NCBI GenBank assembly: GCA_021160245.1
Contig: JAGHCW010000185.1
Location: 1 to 8,389, forward strand
Direction: 5' to 3'
Source of the DNA: a bacterium
Lineage (GTDB): Bacteria > B130-G9
DNA length: 8,389 nt
The position numbers were made by a program, and so were the translations under genes. The first letter of the stretch is position 1. Each line of letters begins with the position of its first letter. This document shows positions 1-6,252 of this stretch, piece by piece. The notes under the pieces were generated by a model that was given only the letters and a program-made list of their open reading frames with translations, was not told where the DNA came from and did not search any database.

Positions 1-22
1 CGATCGGGCTTGCCGGAACCTG

Positions 23-54
23 CTCTTGGTGGGGGGCATGCCCCCCACCAAGAG
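23..54. repeat. Perfect 32-bp GC-rich palindrome
   Basis: Two 16-base arms (23-38 and 39-54) are exact reverse complements with no spacer. The left arm reads CTCTTGGTGGGGGGCA and the right arm is its complement. The match stops at both ends (G opposite G at 22/55). A hairpin or cruciform is possible on either strand, but no T-run follows on either side, so a simple intrinsic terminator is unlikely. A dispersed palindromic repeat or a protein-binding site would also fit. Confidence 0.85.
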
Positions 55-107
55 GCTCAACACGGTAACTAGAGTAATTGTATAAACTCATGACTGGGAA
101 CATACAA

Positions 108-207
108 GACACAGAGTTCCACAGAGATGATGTGATTCGGCAAACCGGATCCATTCAACTACTGGCCATTCCTTTCAATACTCCCCCTCTTCTCTGTGTC
201 TCTGTGG
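108..207. repeat. Inverted CACAGAG-type repeat units
   Basis: The left side carries GACACAGAG (108-116) and CCACAGAGA (119-127). The right side carries their exact complements, CTCTGTGTC (192-200) and TCTCTGTGG (199-207), overlapping by two bases. Each left unit therefore has a 9-bp partner about 65-80 bases away. The two pairings are not nested, so they are alternatives rather than one long stem. From memory, phrases of the type CCACAGAGACACAGAG recur in intergenic DNA of many environmental bacterial genomes; I could not check this. Confidence 0.6.
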
Positions 208-225
208 TGAATAGTCTTATAGATT

Positions 226-250
226 AGGCAGGAGTTGGAAAGCCCGTCCT
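226..250 (-). repeat. Degenerate hairpin repeat, copy 1 of a small family
   Basis: Read on the minus strand, this begins AGGACGGGCTTTCC and ends CTCCTGCCT. It folds only as an interrupted stem, with AGG against CCT and then CGGG against CCTG. It closely resembles the hairpin at 4067-4086 when both are read on the minus strand (GTGTAGGACGGGCTTTCCA against GTATAGACAGGCTTTCTA). Both copies lie just after a minus-strand stop codon. It looks like a decayed member of a REP-like family. Confidence 0.5.
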
Positions 251-259
251 ACACCCGCT

Positions 260-1162
260 TCATTCGGAGACGGGCGATTGTGACGACTCGCGCAGTCGGT
301 CGATTACGGCGGATGTAATCCACTCCGGGGTTGAGGCGCCGACGGTGACGCCGACGGAGTGCTTGCCCTTAAACCACTCGGGCATCAGCTGCTCCGGTCT
401 CTCGATGTGATATGTTTGGGTACCACACTGGCGGGACACGGCGGTCAGCTGGTTGGTGTTTGCGCTGTGTTTGCCCCCGATGACGATGACGACATCGCAG
501 AAGTTGGCCAGCCGGCGGGTGTTCTCCCTTCGGGAAATGGCCGAGTCGCATACGGTGTTGAAAACCCGGACCTCCTTTGCTTGGGAGACGACGTTCGAGA
601 CAATGCGGGCAAAGACCTCAATTCGTTCCGTTGTCTGGGCGATGATGCCCACGCGGGCCGGATTCCCAGTAAGTTCGAGTTCTGTGTCGGCATTCACAAC
701 CTGGGCATCGCGCCCGGAGAACCCAAGAAGGCCCTTAACCTCTGGATGGCTGGCGTTTCCTACGATGACAATGTGGTAGCCTTCATTTCTCAGTAGCTTG
801 GCGTAATCTTGGGCTTTCTTCACAAAGGGGCAGGTGCCATCAATTATTTCAATCCGCCTCTTATGAGCGGCTTGGGCGATTTCAGGCGGCAGGCCATGCG
901 ACCGAGCGATGACCGCATTCTGTCCAACCTGCTCGAGCGACTCCGCGACGCAGATTCCCTCTCGCTCCAGCGATTCGACGACATCCTTGTTATGGATAAG
1001 AGGGCCAAGGGAATAGACCCGGCCAAACCGCGCAGCGGCGTCCTTCGCCATTTTGACCGCTCGCTCAACACCGAAGCAGAAACCCGCATCCTTGACGCAC
1101 CACACGTTGAACCGGCCGTCCTTGATTTGGACCTTCTGAATGCCTCCATACTCGCCCGTCAT
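260..1162 (-). CDS. ispH: 4-hydroxy-3-methylbut-2-enyl diphosphate reductase (IspH/LytB)
   Basis: Last enzyme of the MEP isoprenoid pathway. It is a cytosolic [4Fe-4S] enzyme that reduces HMBPP to IPP and DMAPP. The 300-residue product has the family length. The three cluster cysteines are visible as C29 (in GFCFGV), C111 (DGTCP) and C205 (NTVCDS). Substrate-pocket signatures are GPLIHN (H57), ARSHG (H89), SHPEV (H139, E141), QTT (176-178), SANT (S233, N235) and VGASTP (S277). The ATG overlaps the plsC stop codon as ATGA, and GGAG lies about 10 nt upstream, so the start is well supported, although the first ~18 residues are longer than in compact homologues. One oddity: the usual CxATxxRQ motif reads CDSAISRR, so the conserved Thr and Gln are replaced. 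It is the last gene of the minus-strand run. Confidence 0.96.
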   Translation of the reverse strand: MTGEYGGIQKVQIKDGRFNVWCVKDAGFCFGVERAVKMAKDAAARFGRVYSLGPLIHNKDVVESLEREGICVAESLEQVGQNAVIARSHGLPPEIAQAAHKRRIEIIDGTCPFVKKAQDYAKLLRNEGYHIVIVGNASHPEVKGLLGFSGRDAQVVNADTELELTGNPARVGIIAQTTERIEVFARIVSNVVSQAKEVRVFNTVCDSAISRRENTRRLANFCDVVIVIGGKHSANTNQLTAVSRQCGTQTYHIERPEQLMPEWFKGKHSVGVTVGASTPEWITSAVIDRLRESSQSPVSE

Positions 1163-1920
1163 GAGGAAACAGCTCCGCCATGCGGCCCCTTGCGGGCGTC
1201 AATCGTATCGAGCAGATTGTCCCTAAGACGGCTGATGCTCTCCATAACCTGCCTCGAAAGCTTCGAGTATAGCTCAGATGAGGCCGCCTCATGCTCTATT
1301 TTCGGGCAGTGGATTGGCTTGCCAAAACAGACGTAGAACTTGTGAGGTCTTAAGATAGGAGAGCCCGGAGGCAAGACCTTTGCGCTATCGTGAATATAAG
1401 CAGGGATGATCGGTACGCCCGCCTTGACTGCCAGAAGCCCAATACCCGGCTTCTCTGGCAGAAATGTGTCGCTGTCGTTTCGCCGGCCTTCTGGAAACAC
1501 GAGAAGGGCCCTTCCCGACTTTAAGAGCTGCATCGAATGGCCCAAAGCCTCCCTGTCCACGCCGGAACGCCTGACGGGAAACGCGTGTACAGTCCGGATA
1601 AGCCAGCCGAATAGGAAATGCTTGAAAAGCTCTTGCTTTGCAATGAAGTGAAGCGGGCGCCTCGCCATAACGCCCAGTATCACGGGGTCTGCGTGGCTTC
1701 TGTGGTTGCTGGCGATCAGCACGCCTCCCTCTGTTGGAATGTTCTCCAGCCCAAGGACCTTGGCCCGGCAAAGCACTAGACTGATGACCAGTCCAATGAC
1801 TCGAAACAGCGCATATAAGGCTCGCCCGAAGAGACTCTCCTGGACTTCGCTTCTTTCCTTTGGGCTCGGACTGAAATCTGAGCGCGGTACCTCTGCTTCG
1901 CCAGACTTGTCATCTACCAT
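1159..1920 (-). CDS. plsC: 1-acyl-sn-glycerol-3-phosphate acyltransferase (PlsC family)
   Basis: Membrane-associated acyltransferase that adds the second acyl chain to lysophosphatidic acid to give phosphatidic acid. The 253-residue protein has a hydrophilic N-terminus (about 1-30), a hydrophobic segment (about 34-51) and the four family motifs. These are NHRSHAD with catalytic H73 and D78, FPVRRSGVDREAL (about 114-126), FPEGRRN (142-148) and VPIIPAYI (169-176). Motif III is usually FPEGTRS, so Arg at 146 in place of Thr is a variation; Glu144 and Gly145 are kept. A GAGGA ribosome-binding site lies about 8 nt before the ATG. Its stop overlaps the ispH start by 4 nt, which suggests translational coupling. 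The cmk-plsC-ispH order is common in bacteria. The exact acyl acceptor cannot be proven from sequence; other lysophospholipid acyltransferases share these motifs. Confidence 0.92.
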   Translation of the reverse strand: MVDDKSGEAEVPRSDFSPSPKERSEVQESLFGRALYALFRVIGLVISLVLCRAKVLGLENIPTEGGVLIASNHRSHADPVILGVMARRPLHFIAKQELFKHFLFGWLIRTVHAFPVRRSGVDREALGHSMQLLKSGRALLVFPEGRRNDSDTFLPEKPGIGLLAVKAGVPIIPAYIHDSAKVLPPGSPILRPHKFYVCFGKPIHCPKIEHEAASSELYSKLSRQVMESISRLRDNLLDTIDARKGPHGGAVSS

Positions 1921-1946
1921 ATCGAATTCCTCTGCTAGCTCTCGGT

Positions 1947-2630
1947 CTAACCTCTGTTAGCCTCTTGTTTTGCCGAGATAAGGTCCATGAGGCGGTCTAT
2001 GACCTGCTCGATTGACAAGTCAGTCGTATCAATATCAATCGCGTCCTCCGCCCTCTTAAGCGGCGAGTGCTTCCTATTCATGTCCCGTTCGTCTCGGAGC
2101 TTAAGCTCTTGCTCCGTCTCAGCCAGACTCATCTTGATTCCCATCGCCTCATAATCCTTCAACCGCCGGGCGGCTCTTTCCGAGATCGACGCTGTCAGAA
2201 AGAACTTGCACTCGGCGTCCTTCAGGACAACCGTCCCTATATCACGTCCCTCCAAGACCACGCCGCCTTCTCTGGCCATTCGCTGCTGCCGGGCTACCAG
2301 GTCTTTTCTAACCGAGAGAAGGGTCGAGGCGCTCGATGCGGCCGATGCGACATTCGGTTTTGCGATTTCGCTCGTAATGTCCTCGCCGTTTAGGACAACT
2401 CGCTGGTTCGAGGCAGGCCCTATAAGGTCTATTTCGATGCCCGCAAGCTGTGACTTCACGCTGTTCTCATCGAATGGATCGATGTCCTTTCTGATAATGA
2501 AGAGCCCGACGGCTCGATACATTGCCCCGGTATTTATATAGGTATAGCCAAGTCGCGCAGCCAGCATCCTCGCTATTGTGCTCTTGCCGCTGGCGCATGG
2601 TCCGTCTATTGCTATCTTCAGTTTCTTCAT
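1947..2630 (-). CDS. cmk: Cytidylate kinase
   Basis: Cytosolic kinase that phosphorylates CMP and dCMP with ATP, feeding CTP and dCTP pools and, through CTP, phospholipid synthesis. The 227-residue length is typical. A P-loop, GPCASGKST, spans 10-18 with Lys16. NTGAMYRA follows at 33-40, where the family more often has D or S at the first position. VVLEGRDIGTVV, a DERD motif, the SPLKRAEDAIDIDTT stretch and a C-terminal helix are all present in the expected order. A GAGG ribosome-binding site sits about 10 nt before the ATG. The gene begins 15 nt after tolB and ends 26 nt before plsC, so one transcript is likely. No truncation or frameshift is seen. Confidence 0.96.
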   Translation of the reverse strand: MKKLKIAIDGPCASGKSTIARMLAARLGYTYINTGAMYRAVGLFIIRKDIDPFDENSVKSQLAGIEIDLIGPASNQRVVLNGEDITSEIAKPNVASAASSASTLLSVRKDLVARQQRMAREGGVVLEGRDIGTVVLKDAECKFFLTASISERAARRLKDYEAMGIKMSLAETEQELKLRDERDMNRKHSPLKRAEDAIDIDTTDLSIEQVIDRLMDLISAKQEANRG

Positions 2631-2645
2631 ATTGCACGTCCCTCA

Positions 2646-3953
2646 CTAAGGCGACCAACAAGGCTCCGAGCAGTTCCCAAATCGCTCAATTATCCTGGTC
2701 AACATAGAGCCATCACGGTTAACTAGATAGAGGTTGCTGCTTGCTTCATCATTCTTGGCGCTGAAGACCAGCTTTCGACCATCGGGTGACCAAGAAGGCG
2801 ACTCGCCATCCGCGAGCCCTACAACGAGATTACGCGGCCACTCACCGTCCGGCCCAATAAGTCTCAGCTGAAAGCTCGTCTCATAGAGCGTTGCGTATGC
2901 AATTAGGCTGCCGTCATTCGACCAAGATGGCGATTCGTTGTGCCGTCCTATGAAAGTTATCCGGCGAAGGCCTGATCCGTCAACATTCATGACGTAAATC
3001 TGCGGTCGGCCCGTCCTGTCGGAGGAGAATGCGATTGATGCGCCGTTTGGCGCGAAAGTTGGTGATGTCTCGATTGATTTTTGGAACGTCAGCCTCGTGA
3101 GGCGTTCGGTTTCAAGGTCGAAGAGGTAGATGTCGCAGTTGCCGAGCTTACTAATCGAGAGAGCGATCGTCTTGCCGTCAGGCGACCACACGGGCGAGGC
3201 GACAATCCCATCTGAGCGGACTAGGTCCTCAATTTGGCCTGTCACCACGTCCAGCACGGAGAGGATTGGCCTCTTCATCTCGAAGTTGATGAAAGCTATC
3301 TTGTCGCCTCTTGGCGAGAATGCCGGCGAGAGCACAATTTGGCCCAGATGCGTCAGTTGTTTGATGTTATGACCGTCATAATCAGCCGTATATAACTCCT
3401 TGCCACCAGTCTTGTCCGAGATAAAGGCGATTTTGCAGTGGGCTATGCCGCTTTTTCCGGAGAGCATGAGCGCCATCTCATCGACGAACTGGTGAACGAC
3501 CGCCCGATGATTCTCCATCGGGACCTCGTCGCGCCGAGAGAAGATCACCTTGCTCGTCTTGCTATCCTTAACCTGAGCCTTAAATGAGAACACATTACCC
3601 AAGAGCTCTGCGTCCCACTCGATGAATACATCCGCGTCGGGACGAATCTTCTCGGTTACCAATCTCCCACCGGCGCCTGGTCTGATCTTAGTAACCGGCC
3701 CTGCAGGCGCGTGAACTAGTTCAAACCGGTTGGAGTGAGCCAAGTCAAACTCCAGTATGCTCTTTGTCTCGGCCCGTACGGATGTGCCGGTCTTACCTAA
3801 CGGCTCGGTAAGATTGACCTTCACCAGCCGAGGCCCGCTCGCCTTGATTGTCAGGTATATAGGATCATCCCTGGCCTGCGCGCCGTGCGCAAGCATAACC
3901 TGAATGGCAAGCATCAGAAGAATGGGCTCAGCGAGGCGCAGATAGCCGTGCAT
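2646..3953 (-). CDS. tolB: Tol-Pal system beta-propeller protein TolB
   Basis: Periplasmic protein of the Tol-Pal system, which links inner and outer membrane and helps the envelope constrict at division. From the ATG at 3951-3953 the product is 435 residues, the usual TolB length. It starts with a Sec signal peptide: a hydrophobic core at residues 10-22, then an AQA site with likely cleavage after residue 27. A TolB N-terminal domain follows (about 29-150), then PD40/WD40-like blades (about 165-435) marked by repeats of the type SPxWSPDGxxIAFxSxRxG. It ends on CWSP, as family members tend to end just after the last blade. The frame stays open upstream to TTG (4062-4064) and ATG (4059-4061). 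That extension is very basic, lacks a ribosome-binding site and runs through two hairpin repeats, so I prefer the inner start, though its own ribosome-binding site (GGGA) is weak. No pal, tolQ or tolR is nearby. Confidence 0.93.
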   Translation of the reverse strand: MHGYLRLAEPILLMLAIQVMLAHGAQARDDPIYLTIKASGPRLVKVNLTEPLGKTGTSVRAETKSILEFDLAHSNRFELVHAPAGPVTKIRPGAGGRLVTEKIRPDADVFIEWDAELLGNVFSFKAQVKDSKTSKVIFSRRDEVPMENHRAVVHQFVDEMALMLSGKSGIAHCKIAFISDKTGGKELYTADYDGHNIKQLTHLGQIVLSPAFSPRGDKIAFINFEMKRPILSVLDVVTGQIEDLVRSDGIVASPVWSPDGKTIALSISKLGNCDIYLFDLETERLTRLTFQKSIETSPTFAPNGASIAFSSDRTGRPQIYVMNVDGSGLRRITFIGRHNESPSWSNDGSLIAYATLYETSFQLRLIGPDGEWPRNLVVGLADGESPSWSPDGRKLVFSAKNDEASSNLYLVNRDGSMLTRIIERFGNCSEPCWSP

Positions 3954-4012
3954 AACATCCCGAAAGCGCCTCAGCAAAACTTTACGTTTCAAAAGCCACC
4001 TGAATGATCTTT

Positions 4013-4038
4013 GTGGGGCGGGCTTTCTGGCCTGCCAC
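4013..4038 (+). repeat. REP-like hairpin repeat, copy 2 (plus orientation)
   Basis: The core GGCGGGCTTTCTGGCCTGCC (4017-4036) folds into a stem, and GTGG and CCAC at the ends extend it. It matches the minus-strand reading of the 4067-4086 hairpin at 16 of 20 positions. One difference pair is compensatory: G-C here where the other copy has A-T. It lies upstream of the preferred tolB start, oriented opposite to copy 3, like the paired palindromes of a BIME. Confidence 0.6.
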
Positions 4039-4066
4039 TTCACCCGTTTATTTGCTAACATCAATG

Positions 4067-4086
4067 GACAGGCTAGAAAGCCTGTC
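4067..4086 (-). repeat. REP-like hairpin repeat, copy 3 (perfect 8-bp stem)
   Basis: On the minus strand this reads GACAGGCTTTCTAGCCTGTC: an exact 8-bp stem around a 4-base loop. It starts 5 nt after the stop codon of the TonB/TolA-like gene, between that gene and tolB. It could act as a transcript-stabilising or attenuating hairpin inside the operon. No T-run follows it on the minus strand (the next bases are CATTGATG), so full termination is not expected. Confidence 0.75.
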
Positions 4087-4091
4087 TATAC

Positions 4092-4808
4092 CTATTCATG
4101 TGATTCAAAAGTTACGAAAATCGTGCCAAGAGTCTTGCCCTTGTAGCCGTCGGGAAGTGGGGGGAACGGAGCTGCCACCTCGACCGCTCGGATAATGGAC
4201 CGATCAAATACTTCATTGGACGAGGCCTTCTCCAGCCGCACGCTGTTTATGCTGCCGTCCCGGTTTATCACTAGGGCGACCATTGCTCTGAGCAATTTGC
4301 CGTCAGAAGCCGCCTCGGAGGGATAAAGCCATGCCTCAAAAAGCCCACTTTTGAGCATATTGAAATAGTACGGATAGCCAAAGCTGGAGACGCCTGAGAG
4401 CACGGGAGTCGACACTTTGGGGAACTTCTTCCCGGGTTTGGCCGCCTCGGACTTTCTTTTGTACTGCTTCTTTGACGCTGCGCTCTTTTTGACGTTAAGC
4501 GGTTTTAGCTGCTCTTTTGAGGCCTTCGGCAATTTCTTATTAGATGCGCTTTCGGGCGGCGACTCAACTTCGCTCTCGCGCCTTTCTCCTACAGTCGGAT
4601 GTTCCATGGCTTTTGGAGTCGCAATTGGCGCCAAATGCACCTTCATCCTTGTTTCTTGTGGTTTAAGATCGGGTTCATGCAGAGTGCTCGAAAACAGCAG
4701 GGCGGCAATCAGGACATGAGCCAATACTGAGAGGGCGACAAATGGCAGAATACGATCTCCAGAGAACAGCTTCAACCAGCCCGCGCTTGTGCTCTTCCCG
4801 TCCTTCAT
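4092..4808 (-). CDS. TonB/TolA-like energy-transducing protein
   Basis: Predicted inner-membrane protein that spans the periplasm and passes proton-motive energy to the outer membrane. Of 238 residues, a short cytoplasmic N-terminus precedes one membrane helix (about 20-42). That helix contains S27-x3-H31, matching the Ser and His of the TonB and TolA helices that work with ExbB/D or TolQ/R. A Lys/Pro/Ser-rich linker follows (about 48-140). The C-terminal domain (about 141-238) is TonB-type, with YPSEAASDG, VALVINRDGSINSVRLEKAS and APFPPLPDGY. The position directly upstream of tolB argues for a TolA role, while the domain itself resembles the TonB family, so I leave the symbol blank. GGGG lies about 6 nt upstream of the ATG, and the gap to the response regulator gene is 16 nt. 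The motor partners ExbB/D or TolQ/R are not in the window. Confidence 0.85.
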   Translation of the reverse strand: MKDGKSTSAGWLKLFSGDRILPFVALSVLAHVLIAALLFSSTLHEPDLKPQETRMKVHLAPIATPKAMEHPTVGERRESEVESPPESASNKKLPKASKEQLKPLNVKKSAASKKQYKRKSEAAKPGKKFPKVSTPVLSGVSSFGYPYYFNMLKSGLFEAWLYPSEAASDGKLLRAMVALVINRDGSINSVRLEKASSNEVFDRSIIRAVEVAAPFPPLPDGYKGKTLGTIFVTFESHE

Positions 4809-4824
4809 GCGCCCCCAGATGTGC

Positions 4825-5253
4825 TCAAGGATGAAGCTGGTTATACTTCTTCAAAACACGGCATATTGCATCCTCTATGCTCTCGACATGAAACGGCTTT
4901 GTGAGGTAGCTGTCCATGCCCTCATTGAGAAGCAATTCCTCTGTCTCTAGCTCACCATATCCCGTGATTGCGATCACACCGACATCCGATCGCCGGTCCC
5001 TAATGCGACTCATTAGTTCAATGCCGTCCATCCTCGGCATCTTGATGTCCGTAATGACCAATTTGAAATCGCCCGCGTCAAAAATATCAAGCGCCTCGAC
5101 CCCGTCGTGGGCCTTCGAAGTCTTGAATCCGAGCGATTCCACAATGTCCGCAAGCAGATCGACGATGTAATCTTGATCATCAACCACGAGCACGCTGATG
5201 CTGGGTAATATCGGCCGGAAGGCGTCTAGCTTCCCCAATACCCTGTTCTCCAT
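4825..5253 (-). CDS. Single-domain response regulator (receiver domain only)
   Basis: CheY-like receiver of 142 residues with no output domain. The active site is complete: acidic pair D25-D26, phospho-acceptor D69 in the ITDIKMPRMDG stretch, T97 in AITGY and K119 in TKPF. About 17 residues precede the first beta strand. It probably receives phosphate from a histidine kinase encoded elsewhere and acts by protein contact rather than by binding DNA. The ATG at 5251-5253 has GGGAG only 1 nt away, which is unusually close. A TTG five codons in, with GGAG upstream, is a possible alternative start. It is the first gene of the minus-strand run, ending 16 nt before the TonB/TolA-like gene. No kinase gene is present, and the target is unknown. 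Confidence 0.92.
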   Translation of the reverse strand: MENRVLGKLDAFRPILPSISVLVVDDQDYIVDLLADIVESLGFKTSKAHDGVEALDIFDAGDFKLVITDIKMPRMDGIELMSRIRDRRSDVGVIAITGYGELETEELLLNEGMDSYLTKPFHVESIEDAICRVLKKYNQLHP

Positions 5254-5425
5254 TCTCCCGTGGATGCAACTTTAATTGAGTGAATCCCAGGCCAATTGTA
5301 CCTGCCCATTCCCGAATGCGAGGCATGACAAGAACTGAGCTCATACCTTGATCCTAGCTCGATGTTCTGCAAAGATGCCAAATAATCAGATAATAATCCA
5401 CAGTAGATTTATATAGGGAGGTGAC
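5254..5425. promoter_or_regulatory. Divergent intergenic region between the operon and the HIT gene
   Basis: This 172-nt region separates the minus-strand operon from the plus-strand HIT gene and must hold promoters for at least one of them. Candidates are weak. For the operon, the minus strand has TTGGCA (5376-5381) and TAGGAT (5351-5356) with a 19-nt spacer. For the HIT gene, the plus strand has TTGATC (5348-5353) with a poor -10 hexamer 17 nt on, and an isolated GATAAT at 5389-5394. The HIT ribosome-binding site is strong: GGGAGGTGA at 5416-5424, directly before the ATG. Confidence 0.35.
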
Positions 5426-5770
5426 ATGCAAGATTGCATCTTCTGTAAGATAGTTCGAGGTGAAATACCCACTAGTCTTGTCTATTGCGATGATGAAATA
5501 GTCGCATTCCGCGACACCACTCCCCAAGCGCCTACACACGTTCTCGTGGTCCCCCGAAGACACATCAGTAGCCTAAATGACCTGACTGCCGAGGAGATGC
5601 CGCTGCTTGGGAAGCTCCTGCAAGTCTGCAGGGAGGTTGCCAAGAAAGAGGGCGTCTTTGAAAGCGGCTACAGGATTGCCGTCAACACGGGTCCGGATGC
5701 TGGCCAAGTCGTCGAGCACATCCACTTCCACGTTCTTGGCGGCGGCCCGATGAATCTTGAGATCGGCTGA
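5426..5770 (+). CDS. HIT (histidine triad) family nucleotide-binding protein, HinT-like
   Basis: Small cytosolic nucleotide hydrolase or transferase of the histidine-triad superfamily. Members of the HinT branch act on AMP-phosphoramidates and related substrates as dimers. The 114-residue length is typical. The N-terminal CIFCKIVRGEIP block carries C4 and C7, which bind zinc together with histidines in some bacterial relatives. Further family features are AFRDTTPQAPTHVLVVPRRHI (27-47), NTGPDAGQ (87-94) and the triad H98-I-H100-F-H102 in EHIHFHVLGGG. The catalytic histidine is the middle or last of the triad depending on numbering; all three are present. The ATG follows a very strong ribosome-binding site (GGAGGTGA). 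The gene points away from the minus-strand operon and toward the 23S gene. The physiological substrate cannot be told from sequence. Confidence 0.94.
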   Translation: MQDCIFCKIVRGEIPTSLVYCDDEIVAFRDTTPQAPTHVLVVPRRHISSLNDLTAEEMPLLGKLLQVCREVAKKEGVFESGYRIAVNTGPDAGQVVEHIHFHVLGGGPMNLEIG

Positions 5771-6207
5771 TAGGGCTGGATTGTGAGGCTGTAACCGCAG
5801 GAGACAAGCAGCCGTTAGATACTTCTTGCTCTGGCAGACGATCGCGGCCCTTGTATCCTACACTATGGTTCACTTTGCAGCCAGTCTGTGGATATTTCTA
5901 ACCGATTCATTTGCTGAATACCTGTTTTTGCTCATACTATGTGTTCTCTGGTGGGCAAGGACCCGCCAATCGGCTCGTTTGATAAGGTAGATTTCCCGCT
6001 ATGACGGCCGTTAAGGTGACGGCCCGCCTCGGGTCAGATCTAATACTCGCCGGCCCCTATTTTTCTATCCATGAGTATGCTTATCTGCAGCAATCTGAAT
6101 ATCATTGATCAGGGGCTTATTAGGCCTGTAAAGGGATAGTTCGGCTAGCCAATGTCAAATATGAAGAGGACGGCGAAGAAGTTTGTGCCATTTTGTCAAA
6201 AAGGTTG
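5771..6207. other. Non-coding stretch between the HIT gene and the 23S promoter
   Basis: No 16S rRNA end, tRNA or convincing protein gene was found in these 437 bases. A 6-bp hairpin (GGCCGT 6006-6011, ACGGCC 6019-6024) lies here, but no T-run follows directly; TATTTTTC comes about 35 nt later, so terminator status is doubtful. A short hydrophobic reading frame is listed separately. The bases just before the 23S promoter, around 6188-6203, are A/T-rich and could serve as an UP element. Confidence 0.5.
5865..5990 (+). other. Short hydrophobic reading frame, possible small membrane protein or gene remnant
   Basis: From the ATG at 5865 this encodes 41 residues ending at TAG. It includes a clear hydrophobic run, EYLFLLILCVLWWARTRQ, with positive charges after it. 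The frame is open back to 5787, and a TTG at 5826 would add 13 hydrophobic residues. Neither start has a ribosome-binding site. The helix-then-Arg pattern loosely recalls the N-terminus of PAP2-type membrane phosphatases, which would make this a broken gene, but no catalytic motif is present in any frame downstream. It may be chance. Confidence 0.2.
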
Positions 6208-6236
6208 TTGACATTACGTAGGCTCGGCACTATTGT
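6208..6236 (+). promoter_or_regulatory. Sigma70-type promoter for the 23S rRNA gene
   Basis: A perfect -35 box, TTGACA (6208-6213), is followed by an optimal 17-nt spacer and TATTGT (6231-6236), which matches 4 of 6 bases of the -10 consensus. Transcription would start near 6243, about 110 nt before the mature 23S end. The sequence just upstream of -35 is A/T-rich, as in rRNA promoters with UP elements. The placement and the antitermination-like leader that follows support it as the rRNA promoter. Confidence 0.75.
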
Positions 6237-6252
6237 CTTTGTGCTGTTTGGT

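Larger units (their letters stand above)
1..259. other. Repeat-rich non-coding region downstream of ispH
   Basis: No reading frame here looks like a gene. The stretch lies after the stop codon of the minus-strand ispH and holds three separate repeat structures: a perfect palindrome at 23-54, inverted CACAGAG-type units between 108 and 207, and a degenerate hairpin repeat at 226-250. No hairpin followed by a run of T was found on the minus strand, so no intrinsic terminator for the operon can be named. In many bacteria rpsA follows ispH, but it is not present within the available 259 bases. Confidence 0.7.

Noticed and set aside
108-207. Possible CRISPR-like array from the recurring CACAGAG units
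   Set aside because: The units are only about 9 bases long, partly inverted, irregularly spaced and without cas genes.
359-1336. Plus-strand frames of 108-175 codons opposite ispH and the end of plsC
   Set aside because: Shadows of strongly supported genes; the translations are low-complexity or arbitrary and lack ribosome-binding sites.
4004-4195. Plus-strand 63-codon frame across the tolB upstream region
   Set aside because: It spans the hairpin repeats and the end of the TonB/TolA-like gene and has no homology features.
5354-5563. Minus-strand 69-codon frame overlapping the HIT gene start
   Set aside because: It overlaps a clear HIT gene with a strong ribosome-binding site and shows no recognisable domain.
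5771-5810. Possible 3' end of a 16S gene (GTAACCGCAGG resembles the 16S tail)
   Set aside because: The match is short, the GGATCACCTCC tail is absent, and the HIT gene directly upstream leaves no room for a 16S gene.
6006-6068. Intrinsic terminator formed by the GGCCGT/ACGGCC hairpin and the later T-run
   Set aside because: The T-run starts about 35 nt after the stem, so the standard hairpin-plus-U-tract geometry is missing.
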